Part shown: piece by piece, positions 17,734 through 29,955 of the stretch
How positions within the stretch are numbered: the first letter of the stretch is position 1
Layout of the letters: every line of letters begins with the position of its first letter
NCBI GenBank assembly: GCA_000499405.2
Contig: HG738139.1
Coordinates: 1,964,976-2,028,975, forward strand
DNA from: Onchocerca volvulus
Taxonomy: Eukaryota; Nematoda; Chromadorea; Rhabditida; Onchocercidae
Length of the DNA: 64,000 nucleotides
Direction of reading: 5' to 3'
The notes under the pieces: generated by a model
The model's input: the letters and a program-made list of their open reading frames with translations, nothing else
Databases searched by the model: none
Told to the model about the DNA's origin: nothing
Position numbers and translations under genes: made by a program

Positions 17734-20700
17734 TTAATCCTTCGTTATTTTTTGCTTTTTCCGAACTTCGCTAGCAAAATTTTCATCTATTCTGTTTTTT
17801 ATCACAGTTTTCACTTTCCGCGATGGCTTTCGCAAAACATTCGAATCCTCTGCAACCGAAATTATCGATTTATTTGGGGCAAATGTTTTTTTGAATACAT
17901 CATCTGGGCCCATATTCTTCACTGCCAATTGGTATGCCGCTTCCATGGATTGTGAATTCAACTTTTTTGTAATGCCTTAAAATTAATAAAAAATCATTTT
18001 AAAACCTTAATCTAGCAAAAATTGGGAATATTAAATAAGTTGATCATGCAAACTTACACCAAAACACTTCCGAAATTAAGAAATTATCATTCATTAAATT
18101 TGATCATAGCTTGAGCTAGAAATGTACAGCTTAATATATATCAAGTGAGCAGAATTTTTGTTAAGGGTCAAAAACGGTGATAAAATGTTATAAGACAAAT
18201 GCAAGGTCCTTCTCGAAATCCTGGATGAGTAAGCAAATATAAAATTACTTAGTAAATACAATATGTTACGAAAAATATACTGAAATTACGAGCGTACTGG
18301 ATTTCAGGCACTTTATATGTTCTAAATATTCAAATTCTAAAACAAACATTTGTTTGTTAGTATTTGCTTTAAGAAGATTAATTTTGTATGGATCATCAAA
18401 TTCCGTTGAGATTAATACCTCCCAAATGTATCAAAAATATGGGCAACAAACTTTTCATCCAAAAAGTAGGTTTAGCAAAATCTTGACATTTTACAGAAAT
18501 GAACTAACCGAAAGGTCGTAAATGATAAATAAGATATTCCAAGACGTACATCAATGAAGGATTCACGTAATGAAACGATATTGCATAATCACTACAACAT
18601 TCTGGACCCTATACAGAAAAATAATAAATTGCGAATTGTATGCTAAATGTTCGATCAGACAAGATATAAAGTTATTGATCGATCTCAATTCGAAAATATT
18701 AAAGTTAATCGCACGAAATTAAAATAAAAAGATTTTATTTCAATTTTTGGAACCTTAAATTTACTATTAAGTACTATATATTAATAACAAGGTCAGAAAT
18801 ACTACTTTAAATCAAAGACTTTGTTTTTCAAGAATTATAATATCCTAGGATTACTAAACAGGTAAATCAAAGAAAACTGAAAAACTAGGATAAATAAAGA
18901 ATTAAGTTGAATTACGTTCATGACAAACCTGAAGAGCAATGGTAGCATGATAAGAAACATAAAAAAAAAAAAGAAAAAACCTGTTCTATAGGATAATATG
19001 TATATTGCCAGAACCAGAATTTTTTGTCGACATGTCCTGGCGTTAAATGATGTGCTGGTACAAATGGCAGAAACCTGAAACATTGCTATACTATTATTAT
19101 CATTATTTCAATTAAAAAACTTGTTACAAGCCATAAATATAAATTTTTTTGCAAAATCATCAAATTGAAATTCCTTTTGTAGTAATTATTAACCTGTGGT
19201 GACCTTCAGCATCTCTTGAATCGCCTGCTTTTACGCCAACTTTCTCCAAACATTTTCCAATTTCTGCATCTTCCGCACCACTTTCACTTTTCCTACACTT
19301 ATTCGGATCCTTAATTTCCTTCCAAAGTAGTCATTTTAAAATACTAAAATCTTTCAAAAAACTTACCAAAATCAAGAAAAAAATCTCATAATTCCATGGA
19401 ATATTTCTTAAATGTCACATACTCAATCGTAAGAATAATTCAAAAATAATAAATCAATATGCCGATCGGTTAGCTAATCAAACAGATATTCTTTTAGTCA
19501 ACCTTCTTTAATAATATATTAACGATTTCATCATTTCCGATGGAAGTAATAATATTTATTCAAATATATTAAAATTACCGGAAGTGCTTCGGTTACAAAT
19601 TTCTTAAGAGCTGCTCTAGAGAGTACATAACCAGCACCACCACTCATGTAACCTTGCTTTGTAAAAGGTTTAAATTTACAGCCAAACCAAACCGGTTCAT
19701 TTGGATCATGCGCTAATAGCATGAACCTGAAATAAAAAAAAAATTAGGTGACGAAGCACTGCTAATATTACTTTCATTTTACTTATCATTTGTTACTTGC
19801 ATGTTTCCAAAAAATTAACTGCTAATCGCATCTAGTTTCGAATTTCTTGCATAATAAAATAAGAATGCAAACACTTTAAGATTCAGTAATACCAAATAAA
19901 AGCAGAAATTCATGGCCATCAATTCAAAAAAAAAAAAAAAGCTCCACAAATCCTATGAATATATTTGAAAATTAGATTGTCAAGAAAGTATAAATAATAA
20001 AAAGAAACCTTAGATTTTCCACGATAACATAAGTATCATCATCTGCTTTCATAAACCAGTCATAATCGTCAATGTAAAAATCATGCAAATATTTAAATGC
20101 TGCTTTCGTTTTGGCCCATAAATGATCACGACCTTCCGATATGTTCAAATTTATGGACGGTAAGGATGGATCTGTTGCGGAAGACATAAATATGTACCTA
20201 TCATTAGAATTATTTGTAATTTAAAATTAAAATAATTACAAAACTATACCATTCATATTTGTTGGAAAAGAATAAAATAATCTTAGCACAAATATATTCA
20301 AATAATCAAAAAATTGTATTGCTAAAATATTTCTCACATGATTCATCACTTCAGATGGATATAAATAAGTGTTACCATATCTAATGTAATCCTCACTTTT
20401 ATTTTCGATTACCAAACTCTATTTCAATAGTAAATACTGGGAACTAATTCACATGCAAATGTTCTCAGTTTTTTAACCTAGCTTAGAACCGAGAAATGAT
20501 TATTGCTTCATTTTTAGGATGTACGAAACAACATTAATTTAACTCTTATAAGCTTTTCCAAATGACTTAATTTGTTTTCTCATATCTTTCTCTGCTTTTC
20601 TTTTTCATTTCATTCTTTTTCCAACCTAAGTGCGTTCTTTTTCGCTATTAAAAGGCTCCGAAGGTAAAACATTATAAATTTCGAATTTGCTAATGAAATA

Positions 20701-21834
20701 AATACATCAATAAAGTAATGGTTTTATTAGGAAATTACAACTATTATGAACTATTGTAGTTACATGTATGATTTTCCATAAAAACGATAATTACTTTGAA
20801 CAACGTCGACTCCATGTTGCTTTTACGTGTTTCGCTCTTTTTTCATGATTTTGTTTTCCCGTTAATATCCAACAGAGTATTCGTACTTTTGATTCCAATA
20901 ATTTTGCCACAGAATTATCATCTGTAAATTAATGAAAATTTCGAAAATTTTAAATGACTTTTTAATCTCAAATAAAAAAAACTGAAAAAGTATTAAATCA
21001 AAAGAAAAATTATTAAAGCAGAAACATAATTGGTCTTTGCTAATTCAAAAAAAAATTATAACTTGCAAAACTGAACAAATAAACTAGAATTTAAATTTAA
21101 GAAATGAACAAATACCAACCATTGTGTGGACTGGTTTCATTATTATGGAAATATATTGGCACAGTTGGTGCATTACTATCGTCAACTTCCCATTCATCAT
21201 GAGCATCAAAATGATTGGAAATTTGTTTAATATTCTGTTTAACTGCTAATCGAGCTATTGGTGAAGTCAAAGTATAGTCACCTGATAAAATAATAAAAAA
21301 ATGGAAGATAAGCCAAAATTATTAATATTATTAATTTGATTCATAGTTATGCGCTCTTAGCTGCAAATAATTTCTTTTACCTTTTTGAATTTTGGATTTT
21401 TTAGGTTTTTTTTCTCTTTTTTTTTGTAAAATTCAGATTGAATTCAATTGATAAATTACTAGAATCTTGCACGAAACAAAATTATCAATGCTGAGAATTT
21501 ATATTTATTGATTTTCAAAGATGTGCATACTAAAAGTTATCAATGGCTTCAAGGATAATTTGACAGAAAATTGATTCTGAATTGAAGAAATCCAATAAAT
21601 TCATATCAGATGTAATGTTTCTCAACGGATAATTCTTATTAAAAGATTACATAAAATTTAGATGACGAAATTATTTCTATATTAATATTGATATCAAATC
21701 ATACCGAACTTACCCGATAAAGACAGAAATGATAGAGAAAAACCAATGATAATACCAAATAAGATATTAAATCCAGATGATAATAATCGTATATTAACAA
21801 GCATTTTTCTACCACTGACAGCAACTAAAACCAT
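17734..21834 (-). CDS. C1GALT1: Core 1 beta-1,3-galactosyltransferase (T-synthase)
   Basis: Golgi type II membrane enzyme that adds galactose to GalNAc-Ser/Thr to make core 1 mucin O-glycan. Nine exons, all in phase: 21714-21834, 21120-21281, 20795-20921, 20009-20197, 19579-19726, 19194-19318, 18981-19074, 18509-18608, 17734-17975; 435 residues (human 363). A membrane anchor lies at about 18-40. The catalytic domain shows [30 protein letters not shown] (metal-binding DDD at 189-191), [25 protein letters not shown], the Cys-bearing [29 protein letters not shown], then [14 protein letters not shown] and [13 protein letters not shown] basic tail of about 75 residues extends past the usual end. 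Start: ATG at 21834. An alternative tiny first exon at 22412-22421 (ATGGGTAAAA before GTAAGATA) could join in phase to TTGCTGTC at 21826, giving a slightly different N-terminus; which is used cannot be decided from sequence alone. Confidence 0.95.
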
Positions 21835-23203
21835 TTATACATTGAAATCAATGAATGGATAATTTGAACATTATTTCTATTACCAGTTTTGTAACTGGAA
21901 CTGTAAACAGCTAAAATTCTCTTATTTCAATAATTCAAAAATCAATTTTACAAAAAAAAAAAAAAAAATGTTCATTTCATTCACATCAGTTCATTCATTC
22001 AATAAAATATATGACAAAGAATGATAGGTTAAGACGTTTAGCTTGAAATATATGCATCAATGAAAACCTAATAAATTTAATAAAAGTTTCCAAGTATTCA
22101 TTGAACATTAAGAACATCAAAAACTGGAAGTAATCGCAATCACTGACTAGGTCTTATCAATAGATCTAATCAATGATATGAGCAAATAAATCAAAATTAA
22201 AACACTCATCGCTGATACTTTATCATCTTATTTTTAGTTCCTGATTCCATCAATATTATTTATTACTTTCAAGTTTATTCAGTTTTTTCTATGACTATTA
22301 ATTTGACGACAATTAAACTGTAAATCACAAAATCTTCGTAAAAATTAGTCAATAAATTTAAACACATTTTTATACACATACAACTAAAATATATACATAA
22401 GTATATCTTACTTTTACCCATATTGGCAGTTTTAGAACTACAGCAACTTTTTATTTTGGATCAATTATCAAAGACTTTGTGAACAATTAGATTCAAATAT
22501 TCCATCTTGAATGAGTACTGTTTGATATAATGTTTAATCACCATAAAATTTTGTTTTTAGTCCAATTCTTTTCTCTCATCTCTCACTTTCAGATAAAATG
22601 ATATAATTTTATCAAAAAAAACTTATTAATTCAGATCACGCATCTTGCGTCATGCAGTCAGAATTCTATAACAGATTCTGGTTCCGGAACAGTGAATCAA
22701 CTAAATCCTAAATTAAGTTGGCAAAATAAAATTTTATAAGTGATCGGATAAAAGAGGATGAAAACGAAAGAAATGGAGATTATGATAATAGAAAATTTTA
22801 TAAAATAAAATTTTATAAGTGATCGGATAAAAGAGGATGAAAACGAAAGAAATGGAGATTATGATAATAGTTTTTGGATAATGATGACTGAAGCGACATA
22901 TTACAATAAAGAAAACCGTGAAAAAAAAATGGAAGATACGGAAATATAAAATGCTGGTAGTATATTTTTTGCAAATTTATCACTTATATATCATTCAAAA
23001 AACACTTATCATTTATTTATCATTAATATTATTTCAATGATCAATTAAATAGTCATAAATCCATAATATGAAATACAGAGCTATTATCATAAAATTCAAT
23101 TGAATGGTTCGATTACCAATCTCTCTTTTCACAAAATAATTATCCAGACACATTCATATACTGGATGTCAATTATTAAAGCTTTTTTTTTTTTTTTTTTG
23201 CAG
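21835..23203. other. C1GALT1 upstream region
   Basis: Probable 5' leader and promoter side of C1GALT1 on the minus strand, including the possible 10-base first coding exon at 22412-22421. It also contains the 79-bp-period duplication at 22723-22870. No other gene was recognised. Confidence 0.45.
22723..22870. repeat. Recent tandem duplication, 79-bp period
   Basis: Two identical copies of about 69 bases (22723-22791 and 22802-22870) separated by an AT-rich spacer of about 10 bases. Both contain GTGATCGGATAAAAGAGG. The lack of divergence points to a recent event. Confidence 0.9.
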
Positions 23204-23392
23204 TTTAATTACTCAAAATTTCAACCCATTGTGAATTACCAACCTCTGAATGAAATGGATTATAGATACAATGTACCGACCAATTTAAACTACACTATTA
23301 CGAAACTTTTTCTACAAGAAAAAATTGATGCTCAATTTTTAAAATTTTATTTTTTATTTATAGATAAGTTGCAAAGTAATCTTATCTATTAA
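23204..23392 (+). other. Candidate orphan exon, function unknown
   Basis: An acceptor of about 17 T then GCAG at 23185-23203 is followed by an open frame of 62 codons to a stop. The translation begins FNYSKFQPIVNYQPLNEM and contains VPTNLNYTITKLFLQEKI, a balanced composition unlike most AT-rich random frames here. No partner exon or family is recognised. It may be a terminal exon of an unseen gene, a decayed exon or chance. Confidence 0.22.
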
Positions 23393-26300
23393 TTCATTTA
23401 TGCTATGGAATAAATAATCTATCTGTTATGGTTTATTAATAAAGATTGATAATCCTAATTAATGTTTCTAATGGTTCTAAAAAATATAGTTAACTGGTTG
23501 TCGGAATAATCAGGACCAATTTCCCATGCAATAAAATGACATTTTATAATGATTGGCGCATTATTTAAAAAAACTCTTTTATCATTTCCTAAATGTCTTG
23601 GTAATCATTTAACCTTAATCGATCAGTGATTCGTATTAATGGATGAAATCATCAAATGAATCAAAATTCCATCGAAATTCAAAGAAAAATGATATGAAGC
23701 TACTGAATATGATATCAATATATTAACGAAGAAAACACAGACAATAGTGAAATGAGATGGCAAATATTACAACAACAACAACAACAACTACTATTTCAAC
23801 TGTATTTTGAGCATTAATTTATAACCATCACAAACTTTCTTCAACGTCTATTCGACTCTTTTCTTCTCTCGTTCCTATCAAATTCATTAAAATATCAATT
23901 TTTCATCGCTATTCTGTATGTAATTTTATATACAACATCATAGTCTATGGAATTAAAGTTTTTAATTCTTATTAACAACAACCTATTTCCTATTGAAAAT
24001 CATACAAAAAAGCTACACAAAGAGAAAGAAAATTAGACATTTCTTGTTGTAAATAAGAAACTCAGAAATTTTGCATAATTCGAAATTCGAGATGAAATTG
24101 CTACCCTTACATAAGTGAGTCTAAAAAAAAGAGAGATAAAATTACTGTTTTTATTTCGGTGATAGTTCCTCAAAATTTTACAAAATTCAATATCAGATAA
24201 TTTGATAGTAAACGGGAGATTAAGTTGTGATATAATCATGTCTATTAAATTAAATAGTTCAAATAAATATAAGATCAATTTTCATACAACAAACTGGTAT
24301 TTTTTAATATAAATTGTCATAGAAACAGTAAACAAATGCTTGCTGAGTTACGGAAATCATTTTAATGTAAATCTTTTATTAATTCCTTACATCTCTAATC
24401 AACTAACCATTTGAAAAATGAAAGCATTTATTAACATTTACGTACATTTTTAAATATTTATAGTTATTCCTACAATTATTAACATTTTACAATTATTTTC
24501 AAGCAAGAATAAATCTTAGTCTGCATTTAATCAGTCATAATTTCGAATAATTTAACATTATGCTATCTCCCGATAAAAAGAAGAAAATTCGATATTTACT
24601 ATCCCAAAAAAAAGGATTGAAATGAGATAAAAATAATAAAAGTAAGGACACAAATGTAAATTTGCATTGTAAATTTTTTGAAATTTCAAAAAATGTAGTA
24701 GTCAAAATAAATTTAATGAATCAAATTTTTAAAATTTGGATAAAATGAGATCAAACTTTTGCTCTATTTATGTCTATTGGTAAAGTTCAAAAACAGACCA
24801 GGAATAGAAAAGTTAGTGCATCTTATATCTAATCTGAATGTGCTTATATCTAATCTCCGATAAAATTTCAATTTTGTGTAAAAAAGAATTTTTCTTCTGA
24901 CTCTCACATATTACAATCGCTTTTCATTCTCTTCCTTCTTCACATTGTTTACATGTAACCAAAGAATTGAAACAGGATTTGTTAAAATGACATTCTATGC
25001 ATTTTAAGCACCTATTTGTAATCACAAACACGTCATGGATTTTCCTACAGCTTTCTATTTTTAATTAAGTTTGAAATTTTCGAAATTAGTTTGAAAAATG
25101 TGCACCTGAAAAATTTTAATTATTAAAAGTAACAAGGGATCAGTGCCGCATATGCGACTAATGCTTGAACATAAATATTATATTTGATTTCAATCTATTA
25201 GAATTATTACAGCTGTATTTGCGTGAGAAATCGCTTCGAAAAAGCTCATTACATTGGAAATTTAAATCATAATCTACTTTTCTTGACAGAAATGAACGAA
25301 AGAGATGAATAAATTTAATCGATACGTCTCCTTTTTCCATTCCAAACATATATATATTTTATATTATGCAAATTCTATAACAACAAAATATTTTCTACGA
25401 GATATCATTTGACTGAAAATGAGCAAAAATATAGCATAAAAAATGCAACTGAAATTTGTATTCATTTTTTTTTACAATATCTCTTATTTCAATCTAGAAT
25501 AATATTATCCTTGGCTAGGCTAGGATACCAGGGCTAGGATGATGGGGTAGATATTTCCGCTTCAAGAAAATTTTTGTTAAAACATGAGATCCAAGAAAAT
25601 CATGAATGTAACGTTCATCAGTTATTAATAGATTTCTTAAATTAATCCAATCTATCATAGGTAATATCACCATTGCAGAAAATCTGAAAGAGAGATGGAA
25701 GTGACTGAGAATTCAATCGAAAATTGATTAAATTGATTCAAGAAATATTACAAGAAGATTTTCTTATAAGAACTACATAATCTAAATTAAATTAAAAACT
25801 TTCGAGAGTAAATTTAACCAAGCGCGATTTAATCCATTAATATTAAATTATATTTTCTATGCTGGCGAATAAAATTCAATGATCCTATTCAACATCTTTT
25901 GCAATTCTTTATTTCGCTGCATATATTTTAGGACGAGAAATTATGATTATAAATTCGCTTCAAATATAATTTATCAGAATTTATATAACAAGAATGAATG
26001 ACTGAAATTTCCGTTTATTTCTATCGATAAACGAAGGAAATGAAAACAAATAATTCCACTTCTGAATGAAAAAAATTATGGTTTGAAAAAACAATGAAAT
26101 TACTGAAGTCATATGATAAAATCACTATCTGTTACAAATTACGATTATCTAATGACAAAATGCTGATAATATCATTCCTAAGCACTATGGTATTCTGCGT
26201 GCAACATACATTACAATAAACAATCTCAAAACAAAAACAATTTTTCAAATGTAAAATTTCTTTTTTTTTTTTCAAATTGCTCTTGACTCCAGCACAGGTC

Positions 26301-27751
26301 AATAGTAATTAAAAGTCAATTATTTATGCAGCAAAAATTTAAATCTCTTAGTGAAACTCTTCTAATATAGCAAATAATGAATTACACATATATAGTGGCA
26401 GTATTATTTAATACCTAATATCTAATTAACAAAGTATTAAGTATTAAATTTTGAAACATAAAAAATATGACTGTCACCAACTTCTGAAAAAAAACCTTCC
26501 GAAAAATTGATAAACATAATTTACACTAAACTGGATAGATTAACACTTACTAAAACCGATGCACAGTCCTTTTGCAGCGTGATAATGACATCCAATATAT
26601 TGAATGTCCTTGCGTTTGTAATTTGTTTCTCATTCATTTAAAAGAATTAAATTTTAATTTCAAATTCAACCCCTTTCTTTTCTGCTTATATACTTCTAAC
26701 TGAATTCTTGTGAATATGAAAAAAAAAAAAAAAAAAGGAAAAATAATAATTTCTACCGCATTCAATACAAGAAACGAATCATTTTACCATACGTCATCCT
26801 TTAAACAACACAAATTCTATAAAGAATTGATATAGAAATAAGATAAACATTTTAAAGAAATATAAGTAAAAAGAAAAGAACAAGATGAAATGTTGATATG
26901 ATAATAGAAAATGAATCATTATTAATTCATTTCTCTCAATCGTATCATACCGTTGCCATATTTGTTTTATTATGATAACAATGGAAAGATAAAATTTTTG
27001 ATTTTTTTCTTATATAAGAAATGATATCATTACTCATTTCTCTTCAATATATTTGATTATATTCGTTTTATTCCTTAAAAACGATTTTCTATTTTCTATT
27101 TCATCGTTCTATTTCTTTGGAAATTAAAATGTCATCTAAAAATAACCTCATTTAGATATGATCTTTTCTTTTAACAAGTACATTTACAATATTTAAAAAA
27201 AAAATTTACACCTACTTTTATTAATATTCTCCACAGCCTCATAATTTTTTGCATTAAAGAGGGGAAAAAAAGACCTGAAACTGTTATAAACTTCCAGTCT
27301 CAATTCTTTTTTTTTTTTTCTTTTTTAAGTCATTTTTTGGACTTTGAGATTATTTTAGATTCGACCTCTTAGTTTGTCAAAAATTTTGAAATTCAAAACA
27401 TTAATTTTCCATTTTCTATTCCATTGTTCTCTTATTTTTTCTTCCTCTTACACCTCTCCACATCATTATTTTAAAATTTCTTTTGCTTTTTGAGTTATCA
27501 ATTTTTCACAATTTCTTCTTTTACACAATTCAATCCAATAAATCTATAAATTTTGATTTTTTTCTAGAATTCACAACAGAAATGAGAATTTCCACTATTT
27601 CGAAATAAATCTCAATTCATTCTAAATTTTCAAGAACCAATATTCGTTGTATAAGAAAAAAAAAAGAGAAATGACTGCATTCAAATTATAAAATGTCAAA
27701 ATCAACCAGATGTTCGTTCTCTTTTTTTTCTTCCTTTCCACTGTTCATCCT

Positions 27752-28760
27752 TCTGACCTCAATTTCTGATGAACCTAGTATCAGTGATAAATTATCGATA
27801 ACTGGACATTATTATATGTTTTGATCCGATAAGTAATCAATCTTGTCCCTTCTTAATCTATTTTCTCAATCCGTACAAAAAGCCACTGGCAACAAATCCC
27901 TTTTTTTTTCCGTCTATTATTTTTGAAAATTTTATAAATGGTAATATTATAAGTTAAAAAACAATAATTACGAGTAGATAGCAAAATTCAAGCATATTAT
28001 CGTGATCAAAAAATGAAATGTGTGACACGAATGACAGAAATAGATGACAACCCTGATGGTCTTAACAAAAAAAAAAAAAAAAAAAGAATGAGAAAAAAAA
28101 ACAAGACTTTATGTTGTTGATTTTATGCAATAAGGTCAGTAGCAAACTAATATTTTTCCAAGATAAAAGTTATTTGTGTTATTTAATAGATAGGATGAAA
28201 CGATCCAAAAGATATCACAAACAGAAAAGACCAAATGTCAGCAAATTTAGAAATATTTCCATTCACAAATATCGACGACTTTTTAGCAACAAAGGATGAA
28301 AACGATTAAAGATCTCAATGAAAAATGAAACGTCTATAAAACTTTCATTAATCAAAAATTGCGACAATCGAAAAGAAAACCTATAAATCTAATCATTAAA
28401 ACGAAAAAAAAAAAAACATAAAAAGACAATGGACATGTTCAGAAGTTCCCAGAAGTCTCTCCAAATATTACTCGAAAATGTTCACAAAGAAATAAAGAAA
28501 TAATTACAACTACAAGCTTACCCTAATTGGAAATAATTACAAGCTTATTCTTCGTTGTTGTCTGTTGCTATTTAAACAATAATTTCACTAATTAGTTAGC
28601 CAAGTAAATAGTAATTTTAGAAATAAATTATTTTTTATAAAATTAATACTTCTTTTTGATGAAAAAGAAACATTTTTGTTTGCAGATTAAGCATCTATTT
28701 CTTCCATTGAATACATTCATGCCATTGTAATCATGATATAGATAATGCAGGAATAAAATC
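27752..28760 (+). repeat. Diverged dispersed repeat, copy 1
   Basis: About 1 kb that matches 45212-46275 in the same orientation with many substitutions and small indels. Shared blocks include AAATTCAAGCATAT, AAATGTCAGCAAATTTAGAAA, TTCACAAATATC, GATCTCAATGAAAAATGAAA and TTGCTATTTAAACAAT. The open frame at 28111-28299 inside it is not kept in the other copy, so the unit looks non-coding. Edges are approximate. Confidence 0.75.
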
Positions 28761-29870
28761 AACACAAAACTAACAATGTACAAAAAAAAATTTCTTCATG
28801 AAAGAAAATGATGAAAGAGAAATTTAAAATCTTTATGCCGAAAAAAAAGGGCAACCAAATTTTTGATGTGAATCGAACAACAAATGTTCTTTTATCAAAA
28901 TTCATAAATGATCAATTAGCATTATGCAAATATATTTTTTCCTGTTCTATTCGAAATATTATCTTACGATCAAGAAGAGTTATAGAATATAATTAAAAAA
29001 TATAAATATTACAACATTCTATGATCTATTTAGCCAATAATCAAAGGCGTTGGTAGATATCTTGTAATTTTGTATATCTTGTAATTTTGCTATGGATACT
29101 TTTTTCATCAAAAAAATATCAATCACATCGTTTAACAAAGGAAGATGTCATCTTCTGTTTGCTAAATTTAAATTTGAATAATTTCAAGCAAATCTTACGT
29201 ATGTATAATTTTTGATGTATCTCTTCCGAATCTTTTCTTGTATCTACAGAGATAATTAAGATATTTAGCTGGATCAATTCATAGATTGGATGATTTTAAA
29301 AATCTTGAAATGGATTCGTCATTACTATTCCATCATCTTATTTAGCTAACTTCAACGAAAAATCATTCTGGCATGTATCTCTGTATCTAAAATTCTGTTT
29401 ACAAATCAAAATAAATTGCTAACCTAAGTTTAACAAAGGTCATTTCTCAAGGAATAAATTTCTAGAAATAAATGTGGAATTTTCAGTTTAAAAACAAAGT
29501 CATTTAAGAAAATCAACATTGATGTTTTCTAATTAAAACTAAATAAATATCTTTTCAAATTTTTTGAGCAATCAATCGATCTAAGAGAACTCCAATTACA
29601 TTTAAAGTTCAACAACATGCCCAATTCATACAACTGCTACCTTTTTTTGCTTCATTTTCAATTTCTTTGATTCTTTAAATCATATGCACTCTATGGAATG
29701 TTTTTCTTCTACTTCAAAGTTCACTACGAATTCTTCCTGAATGATATTTTATGAGAAATGAAAAAAAGAATCTTTCAACTTCTTTCACCGCCGTCATTAA
29801 CAACTCTGAAGACGATGTTCGATGATCGGATGAGAATCAATTTGCACCGTACCATCTTATGTAATCTTGA

Positions 29871-29872
<2 letters not shown>

Positions 29873-29910
<38 letters not shown>

Positions 29911-29914
29911 AAAT

Positions 29915-29953
<39 letters not shown>
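29873..29953. repeat. Twin poly-A tracts
   Basis: Runs of 37 and 35 A are separated by CAAATTATT and directly preceded by AATAAA-like sequence. They could be ordinary slippage expansion or the tail of a retroposed transcript; neither is proven. Confidence 0.85.
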
Positions 29954-29955
<2 letters not shown>

